Source: Suillus spraguei
Lineage: Eukaryota > Basidiomycota > Agaricomycetes > Boletales > Suillaceae
Length of the DNA: 64,000 nucleotides
NCBI GenBank assembly: GCA_016800925.1
Contig: JABCPU010000030.1
Location: forward strand, 124,001-188,000
Direction of reading: 5' to 3'
The translations under genes and the position numbers were made by a program. The notes beneath the pieces were generated by a model. It ran no database searches. It saw nothing but the letters and a program-made list of their open reading frames with translations, and was not told the DNA's origin. Of this stretch, positions 1 through 13,217 are shown one piece after another (positions within the stretch are counted from its first letter, which is position 1; every line of letters starts with the position of its first letter).

Positions 1-3000
1 AATATCAGCTCCAGTCTGACTTCGGCAGAAATGCATGGGCAGATGGTTACGAGTCTAATATTATTAGCCTTACTTTCCCTTGATAAGTCTTTGACTCTAG
101 AAACACAACCTGGACTTGGCAGACGTGAGGAAATCCAATGTCGTTCTAGTGTGTTTATTGTCCTTGACTCAAGTTCTGCTGCAGTATATTGCGAATGCAA
201 ATTTTCAAGAATTCCGTCCATGCTCTCGGCGAACGTTGAGCGGGTTCCGGGCCGAGTCATCACAACCAGTGAACACAAAGTTGCCATCGGAGCCTCGGCA
301 TTCATGTAAATCACACAATCAAAACTGTCACGCTTCATAGAGTAAATTACTGTAAGTATCTCACTACTCATTAAATTCTGCAGACGTACTATTCTTTACA
401 AACTTGCAGGCAGTCGGCCGGGGCCCCGTACGAGGTATGCAAGGCCGATAAAAATTTTCCAGCTCAGTCCTTTGCAATGTCACGGACTCGATGCGTGACA
501 CAACAGGTGTTCCTTCCGGCAGGTTGCGTTGACCAATGACGAACCGACAAGGTCCTTCGTACTGGACCTACAATATTTGAAGACACCTGAAGCTTAAGGG
601 CGAGGCAAGGCAACTATTTACACTCGATTCGGCACCCTACCAGAGCACATGGAAGTAATAATCCCTTAGGAATCGATCCGCAGAGTACGCGGTCAAAGCC
701 AGACGTGGGCCGCCCTGATGTCTTGATCGTAACCTGCTAGGACAAATGGTCATTGGGGTCAATTTCTGTCTGGATCAATGACTGTGTTCCAAATATATGC
801 ATTATCGAGGGTCTTAGCTCTAGTGGGCTCTAGTGTGGGACACATTTTCATCCCACCAAAATATTACACGTTTGACGCCCGTTCGGCGTCATTCAAATTC
901 AGAAAAGTATTCTAATCGACATTCGTCATATATACTAAGCGTGCGTAATTTTATAGTATGTCTGTAAAGCTTTAAGAGCGCGACTTCCTCCGCTAATTTA
1001 CGGCGATCGGTGAACATCGGCAAACCATGAGGTCGAGCAGTCGGAGCACACCGACTCAACATTTGCAGGGGAAATACAGCTGCAAGCCGCATCCAAAAAT
1101 TCCCAAATCAGACTGAAGTGCACGATATACGTGGAGGGGGCAAAGCTACACCTTCGAAACGGATTTCAGTAGATTTACAGATGGACGCGAGAACATCCGT
1201 ACGGCAGGCAGTAACGCTACCGTCCAAATTCAGCATGGCTATTTAGCTAGCTCGATGTGTACCACTTACAGGAAGTCACCCATACTGCGGGGAGACTGAT
1301 ATATCGCTTTACTAGTAGCGAGAGGTTGTGACACAACGGAGGCTGTCAAAATCCCTTTAAAACGAAACAAACCACTTGCTGCTGCGTTCAGGCAGCTCCT
1401 CCGGTCTTAAAGCAAGAAAGTCCGATCAAATGTCATCTCCAGTTCAATAACCCTGCTCAATAAGAGTTCATTCCACTAATTTAATTTATTGAATGTGCAG
1501 GACGAAATAAACTGCGAAGTAAACTCGTACTCAATAACTCCTGCCCCATAAAGACACGTGTGAGCAGAATGAGTGATTTAGGCAAAATGATCTGGCGGAA
1601 TTGGTAATCGATTGTCGCCAGTGTATAGGCCTGCACAGTATGAGTTGATGCAACAAACGTTCAAACGGGAGTGATCACTAGTGTTTCTGACCTGTTGAGT
1701 CCACCTATGTATTTGTCACCATGACCCCCAAGGCGAGACCATTGGTCGGGGGGAATGACTTAATGTACTTATTGGCCTTTTGGTTACTGGTAGGACAGAG
1801 GGTGCCGCAGAGTATTTTACTGATCATAACTCATCTGCCCACATGGCTGGGTGTTCCTGTTGGGCAGTGTGTCGGCTTATCATGTGACAATGCCCATGGC
1901 GCAAGTTGTGAAGAATTTTGTATTTTGTTCATTGCTGACCGGGACTGGAAGGGCTTACGGACGACATGCATGACTGACCACGGCCTTGATCGGGATGGCA
2001 CTGGTCTTTGAATTGCCCTGAAGGCCATCGGTCTCTTGACGCCAATTGGCGTGAAGTAAAATATTCAAATGGTTAACCGATCACATCGGGAGCTATCGAT
2101 AGGACGTCTTCTGGCTGTGTTCATGGCTGTCATCTTTTACATATTTTCGACTAATGGCAATGCAGCGTGAGTAGACCGTTCAAGCGATGTTAACACTAAC
2201 ATACGTCTGGCAAACAATATCAATCGATGTTGTTAAGCTCTATACTTGGTCAGGACGTACCCACTGCTTAGCGCTAGATATACTGCCTTTCGTTCATCCT
2301 CGAAAAGTACAAGAATTCGTCTGATTCCTGCTGGTGTAGAAGTCCTATTTTGAGTGAATAGGGTTAGTTCATCGAGGCATACTCGTGACTGCATCAAGCT
2401 CGGAGAACTGTGGTGTTGTTGTCAGTCGCTAAAGCCTGACAGGGCCTCATTGATTACAACTCTATTTACCCATGTCAGGTGACTCGCCCAGTGCACCGAG
2501 GTCCGAAGCATGCAACACGTTCCGACCATGAGATCTTAGGACGAAGAGGATGGGGTGAAGTCCATGACGCTACGGTCCGTCTTGGCGAAGGGATCCGCCC
2601 TGCATTGATATTTTTAATGTGCTGTACGTACTTGTGCGTAGCCTCTGTTGGCTGGTGCATGAACGGGCAGGGCCTCGTGTAATGAGGTCTTCGCGTCGTT
2701 CCTTATCTGCCTCACACATGATCATTAGGGGCTGGAAAACTTTCACTGTGCGTACGGCCACTGGATGCGCCGATTCTGGGCAAGTCACAAAGGGAAGTAG
2801 TCTGTGTTGAATTGGAGGTGAATCACTGCTACTTCGAGTTTTGCGTCCCTCGCTGGTTGAGACTCTACCTGGTAGCATAATCTGAGTAACCAGTGGCATT
2901 AAACTTATGTAATACGCTATAAGCTTCAAACCTGCCTTTCCTGGTCACGGCCCGAGTGTTTCAGGTTAATACGTTCAGGATGCATACCAGACGAAACGAA

Positions 3001-3298
3001 TATCCTGAAACTGATCCCGAATCAGAAACGCGCAGTAACGACGTGAAGACTGCCGATTGGAAGAGAAGAGTGTATATGTTACTACCCTGTGCTTGACCCG
3101 AGAAGACCGTGACAAGAAATGGATAAACTTAGAAGAAAAAGAAACTAGAGAAATGAGAATTCTGTAATATTGAACGGTATGGATTTTGCTAGGCGGAGTT
3201 TCAAATTGGCAGATGAATCAATATCTGATTGAAGCCGTTTAAATAGCCTGAGTCAGTCTGCTAGATCGCCGTTCGGTTCATACTTGTCCCAAGCCAAG
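1..3298. other. Gene-poor region, nothing recognised
   Basis: No open frame here shows a recognisable domain or a convincing run of exons on either strand. The longest frames (for example 1721-2011 on + and 2570-2929 on -) have no family resemblance, no plausible start context and no spliced continuation. The last few hundred bases should include the promoter and 5'UTR of the TRP1 gene that starts at 3299, but I see no clear TATA or operator. Confidence 0.6.
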
Positions 3299-5929
3299 AT
3301 GGCGCCTACTCCACTTCCTGCAACACTCTCTGGCGACATAGACACATTGATGATCGATAACTTCGATTCGTTCACATGGAATCTCTACCAATCACTCTCA
3401 CTTCTCGGCACACAGGTCACCGTCATCCGTAACAATGCACTCACTGCAGACCAACTCCCTCTTCTCCGTATCAACCGGCTTATAATCAGTCCAGGTCCTG
3501 GACACCCAAAAACTGATTCAGGTGTGTCAAGAGACGCGATCAGGTATTTTGCAGGCAAAGTCCCAGTTATGGGTGTGTGCATGGGTTTGGAGTGTATTGT
3601 CGATGTATACGGCGGTGAAATTGGGTTAGTCCAAAGTCGTCATGTCTCTCATATATACAAAAATAACACCTTACCCTTCAGTTATGCCGGAGAAATAAAG
3701 CACGGAAAACTGTCCCCCGTCATCCATGACGGCCGCTCCATTTTCCTCTCCCTGCCGCAGTCAATTCAAAGCACCCGCTACCATTCCCTCTCCGCATCTC
3801 TCCTAAGCCTTCCATCTTGTCTTATGGCTACCAGCGCTACATCTGAATCGGGTGTCATAATGGGCGTTCGTCACCGCACCTACGTCGTCGAAGCCGTACA
3901 GTATCATCCAGAATCTATATTATCAGAGGAGGGAGAAGGCCTCCTCAAGAATTTCTTGTCCTTAAGAGGAGGTACTTGGGAGGAGAACCCCCACGCTAAA
4001 GTGAATGACCCAGATATGCCGCCCTTCCCATATGAGGCTCTCACAGACAAGTCCAAATCTATCACCACAGAAGCCGCCAAGTCCTCCGCACCTTCCATCC
4101 TCACAAAAATCGCACAAAAACGCACCTCCGATGTCGAAGCCTTGTCCAACACCCCAGGGCTCACCCTCCCAGCTCTAAATGCACACCTCTCCCTGCACCT
4201 TGCACCTCCACCGATATCTTTTCCCAGCGGCTGCTCCACGCGCGTAACGGCATGGCACTACTTGCCGAAATCAAGCGCGCGTCACCGAGTGCCGGATCAA
4301 TTGCCCCGCACACATCTGCCCCGCACACGGCACTATCCTATGCCCTCGCCGGTGCAAGTGCCATCAGCGTGCTCACAGAACCAACATACTTCCACGGCCA
4401 CCTCGAGGACATGCGGGCCGTCCGATTAGCCATAGATGGGCTAGATCCTAGACCCGCCGTGCTTAGGAAAGACTTTATCCTCAGCGAGTACCAGGTCGTA
4501 GAGGCCCGCCTAGCCGGCGCAGATAGTGTCCTTCTCATTGTGGCTATGCTGGGCAAGGACAGGACACGGGAGCTGCTCGAATATAGCATGACTCTTGGCA
4601 TGGAACCTTTGGTGGAAGTGAACTCTCCGTCCGAACTTCATATTGCGCTCGACGTCGGGGCCAAGGTCATTGGGGTGAACAACCGCAACTTACACTCATT
4701 CACCGTTGATATGAGTACGACCTCTGGCGTGGCAGAAGTTCTGGAACAGAAAGGTAAAACTGGAGAGGTGATCTTGTGTGCGCTAAGTGGTATCAAGGGT
4801 CCTGTTGACGTGCGGGCGTATAGGGAGCAGGGGGTGAAGGCTGTCCTAGTTGGTGAATCACTGATGCGCGCAGAAGATAAGGGCAAGTTTATAAGACAAT
4901 TATTGGACTGGGATGAACCTCTTCCAAAATCTCCTTCATCCGAGATATAAAATCAACTCCTCCTACTGCACTTGTAAAAATCTGCGGCATTCTCACCCCA
5001 TCCGAAGCCCTCAGCACAGCAGATGCCGGCGCAGATTTCCTTGGCCTCGTCTTCGTCCCCAGCTCAAAGCGCCGCGTGAGCGTGCACATTGCACGAGAGA
5101 TCTCTTTGGCTGTGCGCAACACTTTCCCACTTCCTGCTTCAATGACGATGACGGTGAGGACGAAAAATTGAACCTACCCCTTCCGTGGTTTACATCACAT
5201 ACCCGTGCCTCCTACATTCCGTCACACGTGCGAAAGACGCGTCCCCTCCTGGTTGGTGTCTTCCAGAATCAGCCCCTGCGGTACATTCAGCGGGTCGTGC
5301 GCGATGTGGGCCTCGACATAGTGCAGTTGCACGGCTCAGAACCCATTGAATGGGCCAGGAGCATCGGGGTTCCAGTCATACGGGTGGGCGGGGTGCCTCC
5401 TCCTTCCACGCCAGAGCCTGCTTCTGAAGAGAAGCCTGAGTGTGTAAACGAGAAGGGCAACGTGGCTGCCCCTCTTCCATCTCCGGACCCCCTCACAACC
5501 CTCACGACGCCCGGATACCATCATTTTATCCTGCTCGATACCTCTTCCTCCGCTCAGTCCTCGTCTCCTAGTGGTGGTACAGGCAAGACTCTAGACTGGG
5601 CGCTCGCAGCGCGTCTCGTCAGGAAAGGGGAGGTACCTGTTATTTCTCCGGACGTGAGCGTCAATGCATTCCCGAGCGGCGTCGTGAATGGTACTCGGGA
5701 ACAAAACGTCGATGAAGAACCGATGAGCACGTTCCCTCTCCCTCTTATCCTTGCTGGTGGGCTCAAACCCTCGAACGTGCGCGAAGCGATTGAGCATGTG
5801 CGGCCGTGGGTAGTGGATGTGAGCGGGGGTGTCGAGCGTGATGGGGTTGATGATGAGCTTGAGAGGGAGGGAGGGAGGAAAGACGAGGAGAAGGTGCGTG
5901 CGTTTGTGAGGGCTGCTAAAGAGATTTAG
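3299..5929 (+). CDS. trp1: Trifunctional tryptophan biosynthesis protein (GATase-IGPS-PRAI), frameshifted as assembled
   Basis: Fused enzyme of tryptophan biosynthesis: the glutamine amidotransferase subunit of anthranilate synthase, then indole-3-glycerol-phosphate synthase, then phosphoribosylanthranilate isomerase. I start at ATG 3299 (AAGATGG context). The GATase shows DNFDSFTWN, SPGPGHP, the nucleophile region GVCMGLE and the HPES motif. A 57-nt phase-matched intron (3625-3681) splits GGEIG/YAGEI. The IGPS shows KRASPSAG, LRKDFI and GVNNRNL. The PRAI shows VKICGI, LVGVFQNQ, LHGSEP and LAGGLKPSNV. The three domains do not share one frame. The frame moves by -1 near 4220 (beside TTTTCCC) and near 4925 (beside CCAAAAT), where no intron fits. 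It moves again near 5150, where either a third slip or an 83-nt intron (5154-5236) would work. Each slip equals loss of one base. Sequencing error and pseudogene are both possible; the well-kept motifs favour error. Confidence 0.88.
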
Positions 5930-6439
5930 GGTATTTCTGTGAGAAAGGGAAGTGATTGTGAATCGTGTTTGGAGTTTTAGCGCCATACACAAATATTGGC
6001 CGAGATATGACGAAGATCTTAGACTCATACGTGATATTGTATCAGTTTCAAGTTATGGTGACTTTCTGTAGGCTAGACATTCCAGAAGTCTGTAAGATGA
6101 TTTGTACAAAATACTAAAGTGCAGGCTAATAGACAATACGGAATATCCACCGCATTTACAGAAGTTGATGTTATATCATCCATTGTGGTGGACTTGATAT
6201 GACAATTCAACTTCTGCCAGAGAATGAAACAGAGTTTCTAAAGAAGACGACGACAAAGCTGTTTCTGCAACTATCCTGGTCCATCAATTAACACATTCAA
6301 TGAATGGGGTATCCCAGCAATCTGCAGGTAGTGTTGTGGGCAGAAGTCTGCCATGGAAATTGCCAAGCGGCAATTGCCGGCAGTAGGTCGAGGGCGGGCA
6401 GAAGTCAGAAGTTGATGAGCAATCACAAATGTTCGACAT
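5930..6439. other. Intergenic, 3' of TRP1
   Basis: About 500 bases between the TRP1 stop and the hAT remnant. It should hold the TRP1 terminator and 3'UTR. No gene, repeat or RNA was recognised. Confidence 0.5.
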
Positions 6440-7412
6440 TCAAAAAAGTGTGTCTGGACCTCTGTACATGCCAGAATGTCGTCGACAAAGTCCGAGGGTC
6501 GTCCTGTTCAAAAAATAATCACCAACCACTTGATCCAACAGCAAAAAGTTCCAAATTCCTCCAATCGCTATGTTTATCAATGCAACTACTGTTCGACATG
6601 TATAGAAGGTCGCGATATCAGACACCTCAAACATATTCTTGACCGGAATGCTTGCCCTACAGTCCCGGACCAGGCTCGCTCAGAAGTCCGTAACTATATT
6701 GCCTCAAAGAACGGAAATCAAGCATTACTACTCCCACCTATCCCAAATGCAGATTCTACTTCATCCGAGCCTCCGTCAACTACGACTAATACTCCACAGA
6801 AACGGAAGAACCTCTTTGGGTTTGTGGATCTCCCCAGAGGAAGCAATGCGTGCAAATTTCAAATTGTTTCGGTGAGTTAAATGGGAAATTCTCTAAGTCA
6901 GTGCCGAACGCTGTCTTTGGAAGGCGTTCGCAATCATAATCCACTTAATTGTACCTTATGCTGCCGACGTCGAGTGTTATTTCTCGGGTCTGAGTGGGGT
7001 ACAATCTGTAAAACGCTGAAACCTATCCGTTCAGACTTTCGAGTCTCTTAGCAAGCTCCGAGCAAGCTACGCCAATTTCTTGCACAAATGGATCACGAAG
7101 CCGGCAAGCCAGCACGTCGCAAACATGCCCATATGCACACTCAACCAGAAGATGGACTTGACATAGCCTTAACAAACGAACTTCAAAGGTCTTTTGCATG
7201 GGTGCCTCCACTTACTGGTGACTCTTGCAGCTCGGACAACGAATTTCTTGCAGGTCCAGAGTCGATGACGGATGAAGAACTGCTTGAAGAATTTAGCAGG
7301 TTTGAAAACGAGGCTCTAGAATCACACCGTGGCTTGCAAGAAGGTGCTAACGAAGTCCCAGATATCTTCGAGAGACTGCAGGCCGCGATATCTGATTGGA
7401 ACCGTTAGCCGG
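6440..7412 (+). mobile_element. Degenerate hAT-family transposase remnant
   Basis: This is a decayed, internally deleted copy of a fungal hAT transposase. The 5' part (from 6476) encodes a BED-like zinc finger: the pair CNYC in YQCNYC near 6575, then H and C further on in HLKHIL...C. Near 6940-7160 another frame reads PYAADVECYFSGLSGVQSVKR, an in-frame TGA at the next codon, then TFESLSKLRASYANFLHKWI, typical of the C-terminal part of hAT proteins. The last part, in a third frame, reads GPESMTDEELLEEFSRFE and ends at 7408. Most of the catalytic core is missing, since the zinc-finger and C-terminal parts lie only about 100-200 bases apart. I found no terminal inverted repeats or 8-bp target duplication. 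It is non-functional. Confidence 0.7.
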
Positions 7413-9276
7413 CGTTACTCGATTTTCCTCCTTATTAGTAAACTTGGTTTGCGCCAATCAATAGTCCAATTGGTGATCGGTGCCAACTCTACAGCTCAAC
7501 GCTTGAACTTATAAACCTACTAGCACTGTTTTGCTGTGTCACAGTATTCAGCCTGCCACGTAGTCTGCTTTCTATTTACTAGTACTAAGACCTGCTGCTG
7601 CATAGCAGAGGCCCGGCAGGCTTCACAGGACCCCACAAACAACCTACGTGTACTCGAAGATTCGGAGCCTCAATAAACTTGGCCACAAAACTCGATTTAA
7701 CTCGTCAAGGAATGCACCAGACCTCGAAGCCATGATGTTCTTTCACATAGGTATTGTCTCTCCTGTGCGAAAATTGGAAAAGCCACCCTAACTTCAGGGA
7801 CAATAGGACAGTGCGCGAGTGCCGCCGATCACTACAGATGTAGTGGCTTGCGCTGTCACGCATACGTTATCGACAGGCACATTGCATAGCAAGCTAACAA
7901 AATTTCCGAGGAACAACATCGCAGAGCCTACCACTGAAATACGTTCAGAAGGTCTGTTTTACGGTCATAATCTTTTTGTTTACTTCATAGAATACTTCCA
8001 GGGTCCAGACCTCATACAGCATGGTCGTTCTCGCTCCGCTCTGCTTCCCACCCCCTTAGTGAACCGTTTCGACCCTGAATGTTATATCTCTCCTTATCTT
8101 GTCGAAAGCTTCGTCATCATGACTAGCCAGATTCCCAAGTGCTAATTCACGTCTTCACCTTCGGCGCTCGTATAGTACTAATGCACCCAACTTATAGGAT
8201 CCCTAGTGTGCATTCAGTTGTGTACAAAGGGTAGGTGTGCGAGGTCCAAGCACGCCTGAAAGCTCAATAACTTAAATGATCATTTCCATACAAAATGTAT
8301 CAATTTTTGCCAATCATACGTTTTGCTACCCACCTTTCCACCTCTGACGGGATTACCAGTCTGGCCCGGCCTGGCACTGCGACTGGGAATGTTGACAGCT
8401 TCGTGATGCGGAAAGAACCGAGTTGGCCGCAGGGCCCACACCGTATTGACCAATGTCTAATTATATCATCCAGGACGAGAATGATGAAAAGACTGGAGTA
8501 AAGTCCATGGCGGTCTGGTTGTACGAGCTAGTATCGAATTTATTCCTTTTGTGGGCTGGATACTGAAACGGTCAGCGTCTCCAGTACGTCAAAAGCACTC
8601 TTGAGCCATTTCTCTGTCCCTGGCATATGTGATCCTTTGGTGACAATGATCCCCCACGCAGCTGGAAGAAATTCCGTCTAGCTGACGTATGTAAATATAT
8701 GCGCTAATTCTAATATTGCACTCTAGGTAAGTTCTTATGAAGCGGCGATAATCTACGCTGGATTGGTCCTGGTCCACTACATCGCAATCCTAGTCGGCGA
8801 TTGAGCTGACATTTCCGATATTGGGTTACACTTGAATGCATATGTAATCCATAACTTAGAATGTCCAGAGAATGTTGATAATCATACTCGTGAGAGTCTG
8901 CGTGAACTTTATTGGCGCAAACCTCCTGAGTAAAAGTACACCTAGAAATTCTAGGATGTACAACCTAATACATTATACATCCATGGCAAGGCATAGATAT
9001 TTGAAATCACCGGGAAGTGACCGTAACAGAACTGAGAGTATGAAAGTAATGGGGAGGGGTAACTCTGCGAGGAAGCTGGGGGGATACACTACAGACTGTT
9101 AATCAACAAACGCAGCGAACAAACGTCAAAAGAGCGCATACAAAGACACGTATTACTGTAAATCATTTCTACACTTTCTTTTTTTCTTTTCGAACGGTAT
9201 GATGACACGACACGAAGTACAGAACCAACTCTGAAACGACTTCAGCTTCTTCGACCGAAGTTGCAGATCGCGGAGA
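7413..9276. other. Intergenic, nothing recognised
   Basis: No frame here shows a known domain. The right end is the downstream side of the minus-strand Fic gene, which stops at 9277. Confidence 0.5.
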
Positions 9277-11548
9277 TTAAGCAGCACCCATAATCCGCTG
9301 CACGTCCTCCAGACACGTGTTCATGGAGTCCACGAAGCAGTTGATAAGGGGCTGGAAATCACCTTCCCAGGCCTATAGAAGGTCAGCATTGACTAGTACA
9401 GGTAGGAGGGAAGTGAAAATATCGAAAATTGCCAAACACCAGGATCGACAATACGGCTTGATAGACATGGAAAATACGCACAATGTTCAACGCATCATAA
9501 TATACACTCCTCAGAGATGGAGTGATGCAGAGCGGCGGGAATCCATGACGCATAAGCGGGATAGATGAGATGAGGAGTGACATACGACCATTTCCGTCCT
9601 TTATTCATGTCAGATCACAAGAAATGAGGAAGAAAGAAGAAAAACACACATCGAACGGATGACATCTCACGAAAGTAACATGAAGCCAGGCAGCCGTCGC
9701 AAACGGGTTCCTCCAGCGCGCAATGTATTGCTGCACCCTGCCATCAGTACCCCCAGTCAAAGCACCACACGCCCACTCACCTTCCCCATCCGACATATAT
9801 ACTCCAGCTGCTGGTCTACGCGCTCCGCAGGGCAGAATGCGAGATTATACTGCTGACTACGTCTCACCACTGATTTCTGCGTCGTTTGGCGGGTGAACCC
9901 TGCATTGATATAATGTACACCTCCGACCATTGGGTCATTGATCTTCACTTTTGATGTGCGCATTAGCTTGGCGTGCACCGCTTGTAACAGCCCAGGAGTC
10001 AGGAGCTCTGGTCGCTCGTGGCATGGAATGGTGGCAGAAAAAGCCTGGGGTGGGTTGAACGGGTTGAGTGAGGATGACAAAGATAAACAGGAAATAGCTT
10101 ACGTCTTCGAGGTCAATTAGCGCTTGAACGACAGCCTCAGGATCTTTAATATCACTTCTAGTATCGCATCGCACTAAGTGGGGGGCAAATCCCCAATGAG
10201 CGAGGGCATCTGCAGACTAGGTTGACAAAAGCATTAATGCTAGAACTGCTATTTCAACCGCAACGCCACTTCTGCGTCTGGTTGTTTACGATTGAATGAC
10301 TTACTTCTCCAGCCAGGTGGAAGGTGCCCTCGAGGTAATGTGCCCTGATCCAAATGTAGTTGAGGTACTGCCGTTGGTATGGACTCGTGCGCCATGCTGC
10401 TAGGATATCAGCTGATGCTAGCGGAAGCATGGGCCAATTGAAGGGGTTAGCGTGCTCGCGCGCGGGCTTCCAGCGTTGGAAGAAAGTTAGAGAACCGGTG
10501 CTGCGAGCTATGAAGTAGTAAGTATTGGGATGCTGTGACGCGCGTGTGCAGGATCACACCTTGCTGCTCCGTATCACCTTGGGCTAACATCCGCACTGTC
10601 GATACGAACTGGGCAAATGTCGCGCCAGTCTGGCCAGTGATACCATGTAGGACCTACATTCAAAGAGAAGAACCAAAAAAGATGATCAAGGAGAAATGGG
10701 AGAAGGGGAATGCACCAATGGAAAAGCATGTCAATAAAATATTTTAGCCCCAGTCCACAGATATTACAGAACTACGCGCCTCGTCATATAGTGGGAGTGC
10801 AGTACTGAGGGACCCGCCGGCCGCGCGTACGTCCGCAACCCGCACTTGGAAGAAAGGGACGGGAAACTTAGGAAGGTAGTAATCTTCCCAGATGAGAGCT
10901 AGGGCGCGAAGATGCCGTTCGATTTCGTCTGGGGTGGTTGCAGACTGAAGACGGTGGAAGAGTTCTGTGAGAACGAGTGTATCTTCGTCGGGCACACAAC
11001 TAGGTATGTCCTTTAGTTAGAGATGATGAATCAAGCAACAAGGCCGGACGGATATAGAGATTGGTTTCAGTGGGAGGACAAGGGTCACATGCACGACGAT
11101 TTAGGTGAATAGAACGAAAACGATTAGGTGAGAGTTATCGATGGCGACGATGGCGATTAGACTCACAACGAGCTCTGGAATACTGCTGTAATCCCACCCC
11201 GGAATATGCATCGGTGCCAGCTGAGGCGCATGATATTTAACGCGGAAATCAGACTCGGGGTCTACGTCCATCCTGAGATGCATCAGTGCCCATCACCAAT
11301 TTAGAGGCGAAATATGCTCACATAGTGTGAGCTGAGAGCGGCTGCACTTGCACCAAATAAACTGGAAGTGAGGGACGAATCATATTCCGGGTACCGGCGG
11401 TCAATCAATTAATATTACCTCGACTCGAGCAATAACTTGTTTTGGAGGATGGTCCGTGACTGGGCGATAACTTTGTGTGAAACATTGGATCAGTGCTTGA
11501 TAAGGGAAGTCATGGGGTTCCAGGGTCTTGTTTGCGGACTGGATTGCT
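9277..11548 (-). CDS. Fic/DOC domain protein (putative AMP-transferase), multi-exon
   Basis: Minus-strand gene. Exons read with confidence are 10768-10999, 10560-10653, 10305-10507, 10103-10216, 9781-10044, 9650-9730, 9482-9598 and 9277-9372 (stop at 9277); all their phases agree. The Fic active-site motif is HPFDDGNGR, split after HPFD by a 51-nt intron (9599-9649). Fic proteins typically transfer AMP from ATP to a hydroxyl group of a target protein; the His is the catalytic base. Upstream, AHYLEG resembles the (S/T)x3E(G/N) inhibitory helix of autoinhibited Fic proteins, but with Ala in the first position. Further 5' exons are likely at 11167-11272, 11322-11361 and 11419-11548, yet the phases at two of their junctions are off by one base, so the N-terminus and start codon are unresolved. 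No signal peptide was identified. Target unknown. Confidence 0.85.
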
Positions 11549-13217
11549 CTAGGCCAGGAGTATTCGGATTATGGAATCATTAGAAAAGGCGAAGAACAAC
11601 TGCTATGGTTAAAGCCAGTCACCCTCGTGGCATAGTGTGCGTATTACCAGTACCTCGTATCTAGCCGCGCTGATCAGATCGCTCTTTCATCATCCTCTAC
11701 ACTAGCGACGCGTAGAAACCGCGCAGAAATCATAAAAAGAGGGTATCTGTAATTCTACATGGCGGAAACCATCAAACTCGTGATCGATCAGCACATGCTG
11801 GACACGAGGATCAGTCGTCTTGGAATCAGACTTTGCTTCGCTCCATTCTAGAGAGCGTAATTATGAAGGAGGGAAACAACATGGCTTAGCTGAGCGCTGG
11901 ATGAGTAAGTGCAATATTTGTAAGCAGGACCTTGACTCTTCTACCTTTTTCAGCTGCAGCATCAGCTCAGGTGACGTGTACAAGGTTGTGTCACCTTACA
12001 CGTAGCAAACGCGCTGTCCACCACATTTGAACGCATTTTCACCACCCTCTTTCGATTCTAGTGATCTCTAACCGAGGGAAAAAGTAAACTGGCGAAATAA
12101 TGGAAGTGCGTTATAATTACTTTTGGCGTATCCTGCTTCATTTGATGTATAGCATACTTGCCTGTAATGCACAATTTCAGTGAAGCCGTTTCAAAGTCTC
12201 CGCAGATAGAAAGATCGTGCCTCACTTCTAAAGAAAGAACTGAAGGTCATGGTACGTGACATAATTAGTCTTGGTTCACTTGATTTGTGATGCTACAGTG
12301 CATCTGAAGTATGTAAGGAGGAGCGCAAAGGCATTCGGACATGACACGCACTCTGCATGGGGCTGCAAGGATTTTAGTCAAACTTCATATGCAGGGTGTG
12401 AATGGTGCGTATACAGATACTATCACTACCAGTCTGATACGGAACTTGAAACCCAAATTGAACGGAGACTACATCGTGGGTGATTAGTGGCCAAGAATCC
12501 TCGCAACTTGGTACTAGTAATCAGCGTCAAATGTTTCTGGTGAGTAGATACAGCGAAGGCATTTGCATGTTACCGAAGATTCACAGAAATACTCAACGAG
12601 TGCATTGTGAATGCAAATTACCGACCTTTGTAAGGTTATGATATTGCTCTCGCTTATATTGGTCTGTTGTCGCCAACTCACGCACCTTTACTCCTGGAGA
12701 GTCCAGCTCTGTCGATCCGCCTTTGATATCGTGATCAAGAATGCGGGGAATTCGTCGCCTCGTTTCCAGAAAGCACTTGCCGCCACTTTCAAATTTCCTA
12801 CTCAAGTTATTTGTTTCTCGTAGGGATCCATGTCCATTCTTGTACTCCCTGAATCACGCTCGAATGTCGATGCCACGAGCACAAGGAGCTTCGTTCCTCG
12901 TGCTGGGGTCATGTTCCCTACTTTCCTTTTTTGCCTTTACTCTTTGTTCATATCAATTTACTGTTTCACACCTTCAGAGGGTCACTTCGTTGCATCACAC
13001 TTTGCCATTGTCTTGATGCCACTGCAATTCTCCCTTTGTTTTAACGCCATTTTCCTCTGCATTCTACAGGAACACTTTGACTCAACTTACTCCTATAAAA
13101 TGCCCGCGCATAGTCGTCAAATCTAACAGAACACACCCAGATTCTCGAAAGTCTGTTAGTTCATTATCTTAATCGACTTATTTTTCCGTGTTAAATTCAC
13201 TTCCTCATCAAACTCGT
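11549..13217. other. Intergenic, 5' side of Fic gene
   Basis: This should contain the true first exon and promoter of the minus-strand Fic gene, which I could not place. A TATAAAA at 13094-13100 lies about 120 bases before the candidate small gene at 13218. Nothing else was recognised. Confidence 0.45.

Noticed and set aside
1721..2011. Open frame of about 96 codons on the plus strand
   Set aside because: No domain, no spliced continuation and no good start context; a length expected by chance in 3 kb.
5154..5236. 83-nt GT-AG segment in the PRAI part of TRP1 as an intron
   Set aside because: It joins in phase, but it would delete LPWFTSH, which resembles residues common in relatives, so a one-base slip is at least as likely; left undecided rather than annotated.
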